Positions 1 through 9,786 are shown, numbered from the stretch's first letter. The stretch is DNA of 64,000 nt from Xanthobacter tagetidis (GCF_003667445.1 NZ_RCTF01000003.1:62001-126000); one strand, 5' to 3'. Notes: generated by a model not told the origin, from the sequence alone. Program-made: numbers and translations.

Positions 1-366
1 CGCGCCCGAAGGATCGTTCACCAGCCGGTTGGTGGAGGCGTGGGCGGCCTTCACCAGCGAGCTCTTGCCCATGCCGCGGGCGCCCCACAGGAGCGCATTG
101 TTGGCCGGCAGCCCGCGCGCGAAGCGCAGCGTGTTCTCCATGAGCTGGTCACGCACCCGGTCGATGCCCTGGAGCAGGTCCATCTCCACGCGGTTGACGC
201 GCGGCACCGGCTCGAACCGGCCGGGGCCGGTCTGCCACACGAAGGCGTCGGCCGCCTCGAAGTCCGGCACCGGCGGGTGCGGCGGCGCGATGCGCTCCAG
301 CGCGTCGGCGATGCGGGCGAACAGGGTCAGCGTGGCATCGGCGGAAAAGTCGTTCGGGCTCGTCAT
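1..366 (-). CDS. ATP-binding protein, DUF815 family (5' part only)
   Basis: Only the first 122 residues are inside the window; the gene runs off the left edge. The start is the ATG at 366. The sequence carries a P-loop, GARGMGKSSL, near residues 95-104, preceded by a run matching the N-terminal linker of DUF815 AAA-type ATPases (RVNRVEMDLLQGIDRVRDQ). These proteins are predicted cytosolic ATPases of unknown substrate, widespread in alphaproteobacteria. The Walker B and sensor regions lie outside the window, so activity cannot be judged. The next gene is divergent, 265 bases away. Confidence 0.8.
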   Translation of the reverse strand, partial: MTSPNDFSADATLTLFARIADALERIAPPHPPVPDFEAADAFVWQTGPGRFEPVPRVNRVEMDLLQGIDRVRDQLMENTLRFARGLPANNALLWGARGMGKSSLVKAAHASTNRLVNDPSGA

Positions 367-631
367 CTGGTCCTCCCCCGGCGGGGATAGGGCCCACGCC
401 GCGCCGCCGCAAGCGGAACGGCGGGAACCAGTCCCCACGAGCTATGCGCAACCTGCATGGCTGATAAGTGTTGCGGTGCGGAAAGTCTGCCTTAACTTCT
501 CCCCACCCATCTGGGAGACGCTGGGAACGAACAGGGGCGGCCGCTGGGGCCGGGCAGGGTGCCGGACGGCGCCTGCGCGGCGCAGCGGCTCATCGCATTT
601 ACGCGCCGAACGGCCGCTTCCGGAGACGATC

Positions 632-1312
632 ATGTCCGAGAGCCAGCAGTCCCGCAGCCTCCCGTCCTGCCGCCCCGGCCGCGCCGTCGTGGTGCTTCTC
701 GCCGCGATCCTTTGCGCCTCGCCCGCCCTGGCGCAGGTCAAGAGCGATTCGAAGCGCACCGAGAACAAGGACGGCTCGGCCTCGCTCGACTTTTCCAACG
801 AGGTGTCCGTGCTCGGCACCAAGGTGGGCGTCGCCGTGACGGAGCCGGCCGCCGCCTCCATCGCCGATCCCACGGCGGGGCAGGAGGCGCTCTCGGGCTC
901 CGCTTATGCCAAGGTGGCGGTGAAGACGCTGCCGGACTGGATGTTCTGGCAGAAGGGCGCGGTGGACGTGACGCTCAATCCGGCGGACGAGACCAGCAAG
1001 GTCGCCACCTCCTTCTCCCGCTCCGTAGGCGTCGGCGGCGGCGTCACCGCGACGCTGAGCGACAGCTATGCCTTCGAGCGCGCCGCCACCAGCGAGGCGT
1101 GGCAGACCGACAAGTCGGTGAGCGTGAAGCTGGAGGACACCGGCACCACGCTCGCGGTCGGCGCCAAGACGAGCCAGGACCAGGCGGGCTGGCTGCCCTC
1201 GCTCAGCGCGCAGCAGGAGATTGCCAAGGGCTTCAACGTGACCACCAGCGTCGCCAATACCGGCTCGGAGATCGACAAGAGCGTGAAGGCCGGCTTCAAG
1301 CACCGCTGGTGA
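632..1312 (+). CDS. Secreted protein of unknown function, beta-rich
   Basis: A 226-residue protein starting at the ATG at 632, with GGAGA 6 bases upstream. Residues 1-35 form a clear Sec signal peptide: polar, Arg-rich start, hydrophobic core VVVLLAAILCASPALA, and an AxA-type cleavage site before QV. The mature part alternates Ser/Thr/Val and Gly in short strands and ends in KHRW, suggesting a periplasmic or outer-membrane beta protein. I do not recognise the family. A reading frame extends 600 bases upstream but overlaps the divergent DUF815 gene and has no ribosome site, so the shorter start was chosen. Confidence 0.75.
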   Translation: MSESQQSRSLPSCRPGRAVVVLLAAILCASPALAQVKSDSKRTENKDGSASLDFSNEVSVLGTKVGVAVTEPAAASIADPTAGQEALSGSAYAKVAVKTLPDWMFWQKGAVDVTLNPADETSKVATSFSRSVGVGGGVTATLSDSYAFERAATSEAWQTDKSVSVKLEDTGTTLAVGAKTSQDQAGWLPSLSAQQEIAKGFNVTTSVANTGSEIDKSVKAGFKHRW

Positions 1313-1331
1313 GGCCGCGCCCGTCGGCGCC

Positions 1332-2156
1332 TCAGCCCCAGACGAGCGAGAGGAAGAAGCGTGCCGCGATGGCGAGGAAGAACAGGCCGATGCCGATCTC
1401 CAGCTTGCGGTGCGGCAGCCGGTGGGCGATGCGCGCGCCCATGGGCGCGAACACCATGCTCAGCGGCGCCATGCACACGAAGCCGATCACCGAGACATAG
1501 CCGAGCGAGAGCGGCGGCAGGTCGGCAAGGTGCGGCCAGCCGGCCACCGCATAGCCGATCACGCCGGGGATGGGGATGATCATGCCGATGCCGGCCGAGG
1601 TCGCCACCGCCGCGTGGATCGGCACCCCGTAGAGCAGCAGGATGTTGGTGGCGACGCCGCCGCCGGAAATCCCCACCAGCGAGGCCGCGAGGCCGAGGAC
1701 ATAGCCGATGGCCCGGAGCGCCGCCTTGCCCGGCAGCGTGTGGGCGATGCGGATGTCGTTGCGCCCCATCACGCTCTTGAGGCCGAGCGCGCCGACGAGG
1801 CCGACGAAGATCGCCTTCAGCACCCAGCCGTCCACCACGGCGGCGATCGCCGTTCCGGTGAGCATGCCGGCGATGGCGGGCAGGCGCCAGGTCTTCAGCA
1901 CGCCCGGCAGCACCGCGCCGCGCGCCGCGTGGGCACGATAGGACATGTAGGAGGTGGGGATGATGACGGCGAGCGAGGTGCCGATGCACAGCTGCATGCG
2001 CAGGCTCTCCTCCACGCCGACGGCGCGGAACACCTCGTATAGCACCGGCACCATCACGCCGCCGCCGCCGACCCCGAACATGCCCGCGAGCAGGCCCGTG
2101 ACCACGCCGCCGGCCAGCAGCGCCAGGCAGAGGAATGCAATCTCGGTCCAGGGCAT
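1332..2156 (-). CDS. TSUP-family membrane transporter (TauE/SafE type)
   Basis: A 274-residue polytopic membrane protein with about eight hydrophobic segments. It shows the TSUP internal duplication: glycine-rich turns GMFGVGGGGVMVP near residue 25 and GISGGGVATN near residue 165. Family members export sulfite, sulfonates or other organic anions; the substrate cannot be read from sequence. The start MPWTEIAFL (2156) was preferred over an upstream in-frame codon at 2210 because the extra 18 residues are Arg/Ser-rich and not hydrophobic. It lies 112 bases downstream of dusA on the same strand and may be co-transcribed. Confidence 0.85.
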   Translation of the reverse strand: MPWTEIAFLCLALLAGGVVTGLLAGMFGVGGGGVMVPVLYEVFRAVGVEESLRMQLCIGTSLAVIIPTSYMSYRAHAARGAVLPGVLKTWRLPAIAGMLTGTAIAAVVDGWVLKAIFVGLVGALGLKSVMGRNDIRIAHTLPGKAALRAIGYVLGLAASLVGISGGGVATNILLLYGVPIHAAVATSAGIGMIIPIPGVIGYAVAGWPHLADLPPLSLGYVSVIGFVCMAPLSMVFAPMGARIAHRLPHRKLEIGIGLFFLAIAARFFLSLVWG

Positions 2157-2268
2157 CGAGGCTCGGCGGGCGCTAGGGGAGAAGTCTCGCCCCTGTGCCC
2201 GCAAAGCCAAAGCCTGTCCAGCGCAATTCCCGCAACCCTGCTGTCAATTGCGCGCGGGGCTTGGCGCC

Positions 2269-3270
2269 TCAGGCGGCGGCGGCGTCCGTGCGGCGCCGCA
2301 CCTCGTCCACCGCCCCGCGCAGCACGTCGAGGCCGGCACCGGGCCGGATCGCCTCGGTGGACAGGCGGCGGCGGTAGATCCGCGAGCCGCGCCGCCCGCC
2401 GAACAGGCCGAGCATGTGCCGCGTGACGTCGGACAGCCGCCCGCCCGCCTCCAGATGGGCGGCGATATAGGGCTCGAACGCCTCCACTGCGGCGAAGGCG
2501 TCCTCATGGGGCGCCGCCTCGCCATACAGCTCGGGATCGACGGCGAGCAGCAGCTCGGGGTCCTGGTAGGCGGCGCGGCCCAGCATCATGCCGTCGAGCG
2601 GGCCGAGCTCGGCGCGCCCCTGGGCGAGCGAGGCGATTCCGCCATTGAGGGCGATGGGCACCTGCGGCAGGCGCGCCTTGAGGCGCCTGGCGCGATCGTA
2701 GTCCAGCGGCGGCACGTCCCGGTTCTCACGCGGCGAGAGGCCCTTCAGCCAGGCCTTGCGGGCGTGGACGATGAGGCCGTCGACGCCGGCTGCGACCACC
2801 GCGTCGGCGAGCGCGTCGAGCGCCTCCTCGGGATCCTGCTCGTCGACGCCGATGCGGCACTTCACCGTGACAGGGATGGCGACGGCGGCCTTCATGGCCG
2901 CCACGCAGTCGCCGACCAAGTCCGGCTCGCGCATCAGGCAGGCGCCGAAATTGCCGCCCTGCACCCGGTCCGAGGGGCATCCCACATTGAGGTTGATCTC
3001 GTCATAGCCGAAATCGGCGCAGATGCGCGCCGCCGCGGCCAGCGCCGCCGGCTCGCTGCCGCCCAGCTGCACCGCGACCGGATGTTCCTGCGGCGAAAAG
3101 CCGAGCAGGCGCGCCCGGTCGCCATGGAGCACCGCCGGCGCCGTGACCATCTCCGTATAGAGCCGCGCCCGATGCGACAGCGTGCGATGGAACGCCCGGC
3201 AATGGCGGTCGGTCCAATCCATCATGGGGGCGACGGAAAAATCGATGGTCTGGTGGGTCATTGAAAACAC
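2269..3270 (-). CDS. dusA: tRNA-dihydrouridine synthase A
   Basis: A 333-residue FMN-dependent TIM-barrel enzyme reducing uridine to dihydrouridine in the tRNA D-loop (U20/U20a in the DusA family). Visible landmarks are the N-terminal FMN motif APMMDWTDRHCR (about residue 14), the active-site cysteine in NVGCPSDRVQGGNFGACLM (about residue 95), and the phosphate-binding NGGI and MLGRAAY motifs. The C-terminal helical domain with HMLGLFGGRRGSR is typical of DusA rather than DusB or DusC. Length is normal. An ATG at 3261 (MTHQTIDF) is an equally plausible start. Confidence 0.95.
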   Translation of the reverse strand: MFSMTHQTIDFSVAPMMDWTDRHCRAFHRTLSHRARLYTEMVTAPAVLHGDRARLLGFSPQEHPVAVQLGGSEPAALAAAARICADFGYDEINLNVGCPSDRVQGGNFGACLMREPDLVGDCVAAMKAAVAIPVTVKCRIGVDEQDPEEALDALADAVVAAGVDGLIVHARKAWLKGLSPRENRDVPPLDYDRARRLKARLPQVPIALNGGIASLAQGRAELGPLDGMMLGRAAYQDPELLLAVDPELYGEAAPHEDAFAAVEAFEPYIAAHLEAGGRLSDVTRHMLGLFGGRRGSRIYRRRLSTEAIRPGAGLDVLRGAVDEVRRRTDAAAA

Positions 3271-3504
3271 GAAATCTCGTTTGGGATCATGTCGAGGCCA
3301 CGGCCTCTACATGGTGCGTGTCGATGCGAATCCATCAACGCTGCCGAGTGTTTGCCGCCGATATCTATCACGATGTGATGGATCGGCGCAGAAGGTGATA
3401 GAGGGGAACCACTATTGCTCGCAAGCGCAAGGACGGCACCACCGCCTGCATGGCAAGAATCATAGTGGAGCGAAGCGGTGCGGTACACCGCTGTCGCCGA
3501 ACGG

Positions 3505-3606
3505 CCTCGGTGCGCTCAGGCTCTCCTGAACGATCCGCTTCTTCGCCACTTCGCTCCAGCGGCGACGGCGTCCCGTCTCGACAATCTCAAGCCGCGCGAA
3601 AGGCAC
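3505..3606 (-). pseudogene. Fragment resembling IS66-type TnpA (orfA)
   Basis: The minus strand reads VPFARLEIVETGRRRRW followed by SEVAKKRIVQESLSAPR. This matches the start of helix-turn-helix TnpA proteins of IS66-type elements, where ..GRRRRWSxExKxRIVxES.. precedes the HTH. The following HTH is lost: the frame runs into unrelated sequence and stops at 3460. No matching orfB/orfC or terminal repeats were seen. Assignment is from remembered family pattern, so the exact IS family is uncertain. Confidence 0.45.
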
Positions 3607-3739
3607 TGTCCGTATGCCTGTCCAAACGTCCAGCACCCGTCGATCTACGCCATCGCCCGCAAGGCGGCTCTCGCCGGACCGATACGAGAGAAGCGCCAAA
3701 GCCGCCGATCCTCGTCAGAAAGATCCCCTCGCAAAACCG

Positions 3740-3840
3740 GGAGCATCCACGCACTCCGCCCGACAGTTGACGCAGACCTGGAAACTCCGCTTGGCCAGGT
3801 CTATCGCAAGGGCATGAACATCCAGCACGTATGCCTGTTC
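3740..3840 (-). pseudogene. Fragment resembling IS110/IS1111 transposase N-terminus
   Basis: The minus strand encodes VLDVHALAIDLAKRSFQVCV, which resembles the N-terminal DEDD-type motif of IS110-family transposases (IGIDLAKxxFQV). The frame ends at a stop about 30 codons later and no downstream transposase domain follows. It is a remnant of at most 35 codons. Confidence 0.45.
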
Positions 3841-3975
3841 TGGAAGCCTCCCGGGCACGGCCTGGCACATAGTTGCCCCACCGGCGGCGGCTTCCACTCC
3901 ATCGGTTCAGACCGGCGTCCGGACAGCTCCCTCGCAATCCTTAAGCTCGTCGCCGTCCTCATCTGGATCAATGCA

Positions 3976-6900
3976 TTATGAACCCACTGTTTCATGGAAC
4001 ATATCGCGAGGGGGCGCGCCATCTGCATTTTCAATACTTGTAAGCAGTCCCGTCATGGTATCAATCACGCTTTCCCATGAATGCCGCTCGGCATAGGCTA
4101 GCGTCTTTCGTGCCGCAGCTTGATAAATGTCGTCCGACTTGAGTATCGCGAGAATTCCATCCGCCAGCTCGTGAGCATCCGTTGAGCAGGTGACCGCAAC
4201 ATCGCGGATATCGTCGAAAATCGAAGACCTGCTAACAATGACTGGCAAACCCACGGATAGGGCATCGGCGACGGCGGCACTCCCTCCCTCTCCGCTTTCG
4301 CTGTAGGGAAACACGGCCAGATCCCCCTTGGCGAGTTCAGAAAGCAAGGTCTCCTTGTCGAGGTAGCTGAAATCGACATCAACGTATGCCCCAATGCCAA
4401 GCAGCGAAATTCTGCTCATGAGGTCGTCCCTCGTCGCCTCGGAGTCGTCACTTGGATAGAGCGAGCATAGGAGCCGAAGCCGCGCATTGGGAATCTGCTC
4501 TCGTACCCGGCCAAACGCTTCGATCAAACGATCGAGTCCCTTGTGCGCACGAAGAAAGCCGTTGGAGACAATGACTGGCGACAATCTATCGCGCGGCGCC
4601 TCACGCTGCGCAATGGCACCGCGCATGGGCAACGCAAACGGAAGATGTAAAAGCCTGACACCATCCGAGTTTGCCTCGATAACGTCTCTCTTTTTATGCG
4701 TGAGCACAGGAACTCCGAATGCCTGCATCTCCAACACAAATTTCGCGTGCTCACGTGAGTACGCGTGCATGACAACAATTATACGAGCGCCGAGTTCGAC
4801 GAACAGTGAGATTAGCCTCCGAAGTTCATTTGATGGCAGAAAAGCCTCATGATGTTGAACAATTACATAATCAGCGTTAGATTTAGATACAAGATAATCG
4901 ATATTGTCTCGCAGTCGACTATCCTGATATCTTACATTATCATTAAACCAGGCAACAACTGACTGATCCTCCAGTCCAGTCAATACGGGTTCAGAAGTCG
5001 GTGTCTCGCATGTAAATGAAGTAGACGAAAACCCGATTAAATTCATGTTATTCATAATAGTCCTGGTGTATTCGCCAATTCCACATTTGTGGCCGACTGT
5101 GCTAAAATGAACAAATTGCTTATTTTCAGTGGAAATTGTTACCTTCTTTGCCGCGCCACGCTTTTTGAGCAGCTCAGTGGTAAGGAGTATGCCCAATTCA
5201 GGCGAAATTCTCTCCCAGGAAAATCGGTCTTCGACGAGTCGTCGATTTTCCGTACCCTCGAAGTGCCGACGCTTGGGATTCTTGCCAAGGGACTTCAAGG
5301 CGGCTGGCATCTGATCGATATCGCAGACCGTGATCCCATGAGACGAGGTTTGCACTATACCTCGCGCTCCGATTGGCGTCGTTACGATCGGCAGGCTGGC
5401 TGCGGCATATTCAAACATCTTAATGTTCGTTCCGGAACCCGACATCATGGGATTTATCGCGATGTCACACGCAAAATTCCAAGCTCGCAGGTCCTCATCA
5501 GATAAGTAACCAACCACGCGAACGTTCTTAGGCAGGTGCTGAGGAAGCGATGCGCAAACGCCTCCAGCAACGACAAACAGGATCTCGGGGCAGGCAGGGG
5601 CAATCTGCTCAACGATCGTTCTGGCGGCTTCAGCATTCGGGCCGTAGTCACTTCCTACAAAGAAGGCTGCCACGCTGTGCTCACCCAAGCCGACACGTCG
5701 CCGCGAACTGCCCTTCAGCGACATATCCATCGCCGGGAAGACGCCTGTAAACACCCCATTCGGGACGACTTCCATTGAGCCTAGCGGCCAACCATAGTGC
5801 CGGGCAAATCGGTCCCTGTCCTCCGCCGAGCACGCCAGGATCAGGTCAGCCCGCCCGCCGACCAGGCTCTCCGCTGCTTCCACGGCCTCGACAACGGAGG
5901 CTTGAAATGAATCCTCACAGTCCAGAATTTGCTTACGTAAGGCGATTTCCACGTTATGCGAGTCATACACCACCAGCTTGTCGCGCAATTCCTCATCGGA
6001 AATGAGCGGAGCAGCCCACGGGTGGGAAAAAATAACAATATCAGCCCACGCAACGGCTGATTTTATTGCATGAATATATTCAGGAGAAAGGTATGCATGC
6101 TGCGAGAATAGCATGTCTATCACGACTTTGCCGCCGGCTCTTGATTTTGCAAGGTCCGCCTCGGCGTAATGTGCCTCGCTTAAGGGGAATGCGAATTCTT
6201 TAAGCGACGGTGAAAGTCGATTTTCGCACGTGATTTCGCCCGGCCAATCGTAAGCGCCGACATACCGGGTCTCAAAATCATCTCCAAGATTGTGGTAAAG
6301 TCCGAGCAAGCGCAGCCTGCCGCCACCAATTGGCGGCGTAATCGGCTGCATATCAACAACGCATACTCTGAGCCGTTCACGCCCCTTCCCGATGATCCCA
6401 AGGGAGCCAAGGGCGCCCTTGGGGCGACCGAGCTCCTCAGCAACTCGACCCCATGTGATCTCCCGGGCAATTTCCGCTGCTCGCGCCCCCATTCTCTGCG
6501 CGCCATCCCGATCGGACCAGAGACGCGCCATGGCTGCTTCGAGGCTTTCCGGACTTGGCTCGCAAACAAACCCGGTTTCTTCGTTCGATACGAATTGCAC
6601 GGGCTCGCCGGAATCGAAACATGTGATTACCGGCTTGCCGTAGGCGAAGGCCTCAATCGTCACATAGCCGTAATCTTCGCGGATCGGACAGAATATGACA
6701 GCAAGCGCTCCCGCATAAAGCTCCTTGAGCCTGGCATCGTCGACGTATCCCTCGAACGTTATTCGAGCATCGTCACCCGCGAGCCGCCGAAGTTCGGCTT
6801 CCTGCTCGCCGGAGCCGGCGATCCGCAGCTTGAATGGCAGCGGCGAGCGCTTTATTGCCTCAATAGCGAGGTCGACCCGCTTCCACCGGTGCAATCGACC

Positions 6901-8850
6901 CGGAAGAAAGAAATAATCTCCAACAGGAGCTGGCGCGGTGCCAACAAGATCGAGCCCCGGATGAAGAACTGCGGCGTCCAAATTATTGAATGCACGCAAA
7001 CGTTGCGCGACTTCATTGCCGATTGCATAGCGTCGCCTGATCCGGGAGAGGGCCTCGGTGTCAGACCGAATGATCCAATTTCGTTGATCGACATGATAAG
7101 AAGCCGCATCTGGAAAGGTGGAGTCGAACATGTCATAAAATACACGGATGGTATGTACGAGATAAACGACGTGATTCCGATGCTTTGCGCAATAAGATGG
7201 CGCCTTCGTTGATATAACAATATCATAGTCATCAAGTGTCATGGACTCGAAGAGCGCATACCCTGCCTGAATTGACTCGAACGTTGATTCGTCAAACGGG
7301 ACCGCAATTAAGTCCGCGTCAAATCCAAGGTCGCTCACAGCGGCTGTAAGGCCGCGGTAAAGCCGTTCCGCCCCGCCGGTCGCGCCACTGGGGGAGACTA
7401 CAGCCAGTATCGCAGCACGAGGCCGCTCTTTCCTGCGCTTGCCGGACCCGAGCTCCACTGGCAGGGCAAATTTTGCGTCATCTGCCAGATGGGCTCTCGG
7501 CAGCTGCCGGTAGGACGCGCTCTCCATCCAGCGCCGAAATGCGGGCCTTGGCGAGCCGTCCTTGTTCAGAACCCACCCGGACGTTCGTCTGCGCGGCTTT
7601 CCGCTCGTGTGGAACAGCGCCCGACGGACGAATTTGACGGGACGGCCGCTGCGGCGGAAGAGAAGCCTCTCCCACATTTTGGTGCGCCAATCGGACGGAT
7701 CGCTATCCGGCCCAATCAGGGCCCGCATCGGCCGCGCAAGCCGCCATATCGCAGACGAAGTTATTCGAGCGATGAAATTTTCAAGTTCGACGTTTCTCGC
7801 GACGAACTCGGCCAACCTGCGCTCAGAATCCTCCATAGATCCCTGAACGCTCGCGACCAGGCCGGCAAGTTCGACGTTCCTGGCGGCCAGTTCAGCCTGC
7901 TTGCGCTCAGAATAATCCAAAGACGCCTGGGTGCGTGCAACTACGCCGCGCAGACTGTCACAATCAGTTTTTTCGGATTCGAGGCGTTGTTTAAGGTCCA
8001 ATATTTTTGCTTGGAGGCTATCTATCCGCAGCGACGCGCAAGATAACTCGTCCATCATTCGTGACTGCTCCGAACTATATTCCTCATTCCTCTTTTGTTC
8101 GGATGAAAGTATATCAATGAGTGACGAACGGTCGGCTTCGTGCTCCGCGTTCAATAAGCGTGCAAACAAGCTGTCCTTTGTGATGGAGAAATCGTCAAAA
8201 TAATTTGCTCCTGGTCCGAAATGCGCGCCAAGTTCTTGGTGGGAAGAATGAATATAATACCGATTAAGGCCGTCAAAATAGGCGAAAACATAGCCGCGTT
8301 GCGATAATTGCGGCTCCCACTCGGAGAAATTTTCTTCCGATGACATCGGAACAGTGCTTTCGGCCACTACGATCCACGGGCGAACGTCCGAGCTACCCCA
8401 GCTTCGTAGGACATCGCTCTCCATGCCCTCGACGTCGATCTTGAGCCAATGGATCTCTCGCCCTTCGAGTCGACCCAAAACATCCGCTAGGGTCACGGTC
8501 TCGGCGACCAACTCACGGGAAACCCAATTTGCGTCCTCGTGCATCCGCGCAAATTCAGGAACGCCGGTGGTCAGCCCAGTTCCGTCGAAAGCAGTGAGGG
8601 CGATCTGCCCCGGCTGCGTTGAAACGGCGGCCTGAATGATTACTTCGTCCGGCCGCAATCGCCGAAGTGCATCTGCAGCCTCCGGCGATGGATCCACATG
8701 AACGCCGCGCCATCCCCGTTGGTAGAAAGCAAGGCTTACGGAATTTATGATAGGGTCGTGGGCGCCAATATCGACATACGTGCCTTCGATGACATGCTTA
8801 AGTGCGCGCATCAGGATCACGTCTTCGAAATTTTGGGCGTATGAAATCAA
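3976..8850 (-). CDS. FkbM methyltransferase / coiled coil / triple glycosyltransferase fusion
   Basis: A 1624-residue polypeptide, probably cytosolic and acting on a cell-surface glycan. Order: FkbM-type SAM methyltransferase (about 1-205; GTYVDIGAHDP, WLKIDVEGMES); coiled coil (about 240-365) with a twice-repeated SERK/RxAE..ARNVEL unit; a linker IWRLARPMRAL; then three GT4-like GT-B units (about 475-835, 840-1215, 1220-1600). GT1 has GATGGAERLYRGL and EDYGYVTIEAFAYGKPV; GT2 has GSGTNIKMFEYAAASLPIV; GT3 has CGIGEYTRTI and SESGEGGSAAVADALSVGLPV. The start chosen is TTG at 8850: AAAGGAGG lies just upstream and the protein then begins MISYAQNFEDVIL, the usual FkbM beginning. An upstream TTG at 8952 has no such site and would overlap the neighbouring gene. 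AT-richer than the flanks, consistent with transfer. Confidence 0.88.
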   Translation of the reverse strand: MISYAQNFEDVILMRALKHVIEGTYVDIGAHDPIINSVSLAFYQRGWRGVHVDPSPEAADALRRLRPDEVIIQAAVSTQPGQIALTAFDGTGLTTGVPEFARMHEDANWVSRELVAETVTLADVLGRLEGREIHWLKIDVEGMESDVLRSWGSSDVRPWIVVAESTVPMSSEENFSEWEPQLSQRGYVFAYFDGLNRYYIHSSHQELGAHFGPGANYFDDFSITKDSLFARLLNAEHEADRSSLIDILSSEQKRNEEYSSEQSRMMDELSCASLRIDSLQAKILDLKQRLESEKTDCDSLRGVVARTQASLDYSERKQAELAARNVELAGLVASVQGSMEDSERRLAEFVARNVELENFIARITSSAIWRLARPMRALIGPDSDPSDWRTKMWERLLFRRSGRPVKFVRRALFHTSGKPRRRTSGWVLNKDGSPRPAFRRWMESASYRQLPRAHLADDAKFALPVELGSGKRRKERPRAAILAVVSPSGATGGAERLYRGLTAAVSDLGFDADLIAVPFDESTFESIQAGYALFESMTLDDYDIVISTKAPSYCAKHRNHVVYLVHTIRVFYDMFDSTFPDAASYHVDQRNWIIRSDTEALSRIRRRYAIGNEVAQRLRAFNNLDAAVLHPGLDLVGTAPAPVGDYFFLPGRLHRWKRVDLAIEAIKRSPLPFKLRIAGSGEQEAELRRLAGDDARITFEGYVDDARLKELYAGALAVIFCPIREDYGYVTIEAFAYGKPVITCFDSGEPVQFVSNEETGFVCEPSPESLEAAMARLWSDRDGAQRMGARAAEIAREITWGRVAEELGRPKGALGSLGIIGKGRERLRVCVVDMQPITPPIGGGRLRLLGLYHNLGDDFETRYVGAYDWPGEITCENRLSPSLKEFAFPLSEAHYAEADLAKSRAGGKVVIDMLFSQHAYLSPEYIHAIKSAVAWADIVIFSHPWAAPLISDEELRDKLVVYDSHNVEIALRKQILDCEDSFQASVVEAVEAAESLVGGRADLILACSAEDRDRFARHYGWPLGSMEVVPNGVFTGVFPAMDMSLKGSSRRRVGLGEHSVAAFFVGSDYGPNAEAARTIVEQIAPACPEILFVVAGGVCASLPQHLPKNVRVVGYLSDEDLRAWNFACDIAINPMMSGSGTNIKMFEYAAASLPIVTTPIGARGIVQTSSHGITVCDIDQMPAALKSLGKNPKRRHFEGTENRRLVEDRFSWERISPELGILLTTELLKKRGAAKKVTISTENKQFVHFSTVGHKCGIGEYTRTIMNNMNLIGFSSTSFTCETPTSEPVLTGLEDQSVVAWFNDNVRYQDSRLRDNIDYLVSKSNADYVIVQHHEAFLPSNELRRLISLFVELGARIIVVMHAYSREHAKFVLEMQAFGVPVLTHKKRDVIEANSDGVRLLHLPFALPMRGAIAQREAPRDRLSPVIVSNGFLRAHKGLDRLIEAFGRVREQIPNARLRLLCSLYPSDDSEATRDDLMSRISLLGIGAYVDVDFSYLDKETLLSELAKGDLAVFPYSESGEGGSAAVADALSVGLPVIVSRSSIFDDIRDVAVTCSTDAHELADGILAILKSDDIYQAAARKTLAYAERHSWESVIDTMTGLLTSIENADGAPPRDMFHETVGS

Positions 8851-8941
8851 AATCGCCTCCTTTTGCGAAACGGGGTGTCGTAGAATGATAATAATATTGC
8901 CCGTGATCGATGATTGAACATGAGAATGTGGGCGCGAAATT

Positions 8942-9768
8942 CTAGTGATCAATCAGAGAATCTGCGAGATGCCTTTTTTCATTTGGGATGGCGATGTAAT
9001 CCCAGAAATGTTGAGCATGTGAATATGTCCTGAAAGACTCGTGATCGTCTACGAGAGTTCCGGTTATTGAAAATACTGAATAATTGTTTGCCGCAAATAT
9101 TTCAAATATATCTTCCGGCGTATCGTGATACGAAAGGAAGGATGCGGCGCCGCATTCAAAAGCAACAATAGGGCGCGACGTGCCGATCATTGTCGCCGCG
9201 CCGCGCAGTATATCTAATTCGCCACCTTCCGCATCAATCTTAAGAAATGCGACGGACATTGACGATGGAACTAAATCATCGAGGCGGCGAGTGGCTACGC
9301 TAAGTTTTATGATGTCACTCGGCACATCATTGTATATCGCGCGTTCCTTCAGGCCCGATTCGCCTGGAAGATTAGGGATATAGAAAAAATCAGTAATTCC
9401 ACTTGTCGAAGAAAGCGCAAAGGGGAAAACGACAGCATTGACAACGCCGCGAGAAATTATCTCCAGATAAAGTTGATGGCGAGCTTGGGGAAGGGGCTCA
9501 AAGATAAATACCGTTCCATTCCCGCCAACGAGTTCAGACAATGGAAATGCGTGCCGTCCGACGTGCCCGCCTACATCGACAACGAGTTGATTCGTTAAAT
9601 CGAGACCTCGATAGAAGGTCTCCAGCATAGCTTCGTAGTCCACGTTCACGCCCCGCAATACTGGGTGGAATGGAAACGTCGATGGAGAGCCATGGAATCT
9701 CTCCATGAGAAACTCGGGCAGCCGCAGGCGAACATGGTCGCAGGCATCGCGTACGCTAAAAACGTCAT
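8942..9768 (-). pseudogene. FkbM-family methyltransferase with displaced 5' end
   Basis: The open frame from the ATG at 9706 gives 254 residues with FkbM features: VVDVGGHVGRHAF (SAM motif I), FIFEPLPQARHQLY and FLKIDAEGGELDILRGA. Coding sense clearly continues upstream as DVFSVRDACDHVRLRLPEFL, but has no start there. A strong AAGGGAGG site and ATG at 9768, behind a good promoter, lie one base out of frame; the slip coincides with five T residues (9758-9762). Six T would give MTFFSVRDACDHV... and a 275-residue protein. This is a one-base deletion, a sequencing error, or slippage. If translated from 9706 it may still be functional. It precedes the giant fusion gene by 91 bases on the same strand. 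Confidence 0.75.
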
Positions 9769-9786
9769 AGCACCTCCCTTACGAGT

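Larger units (their letters stand above)
3271..3975. other. Gene-free junction with insertion-sequence debris
   Basis: About 700 bases separate dusA from the giant glycosyltransferase gene and contain no intact gene. Two short stretches on the minus strand read as transposase fragments and are listed separately. Codon use is irregular and reading frames are short in all six frames. It looks like a decayed insertion boundary of the surface-glycan locus. Confidence 0.6.
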
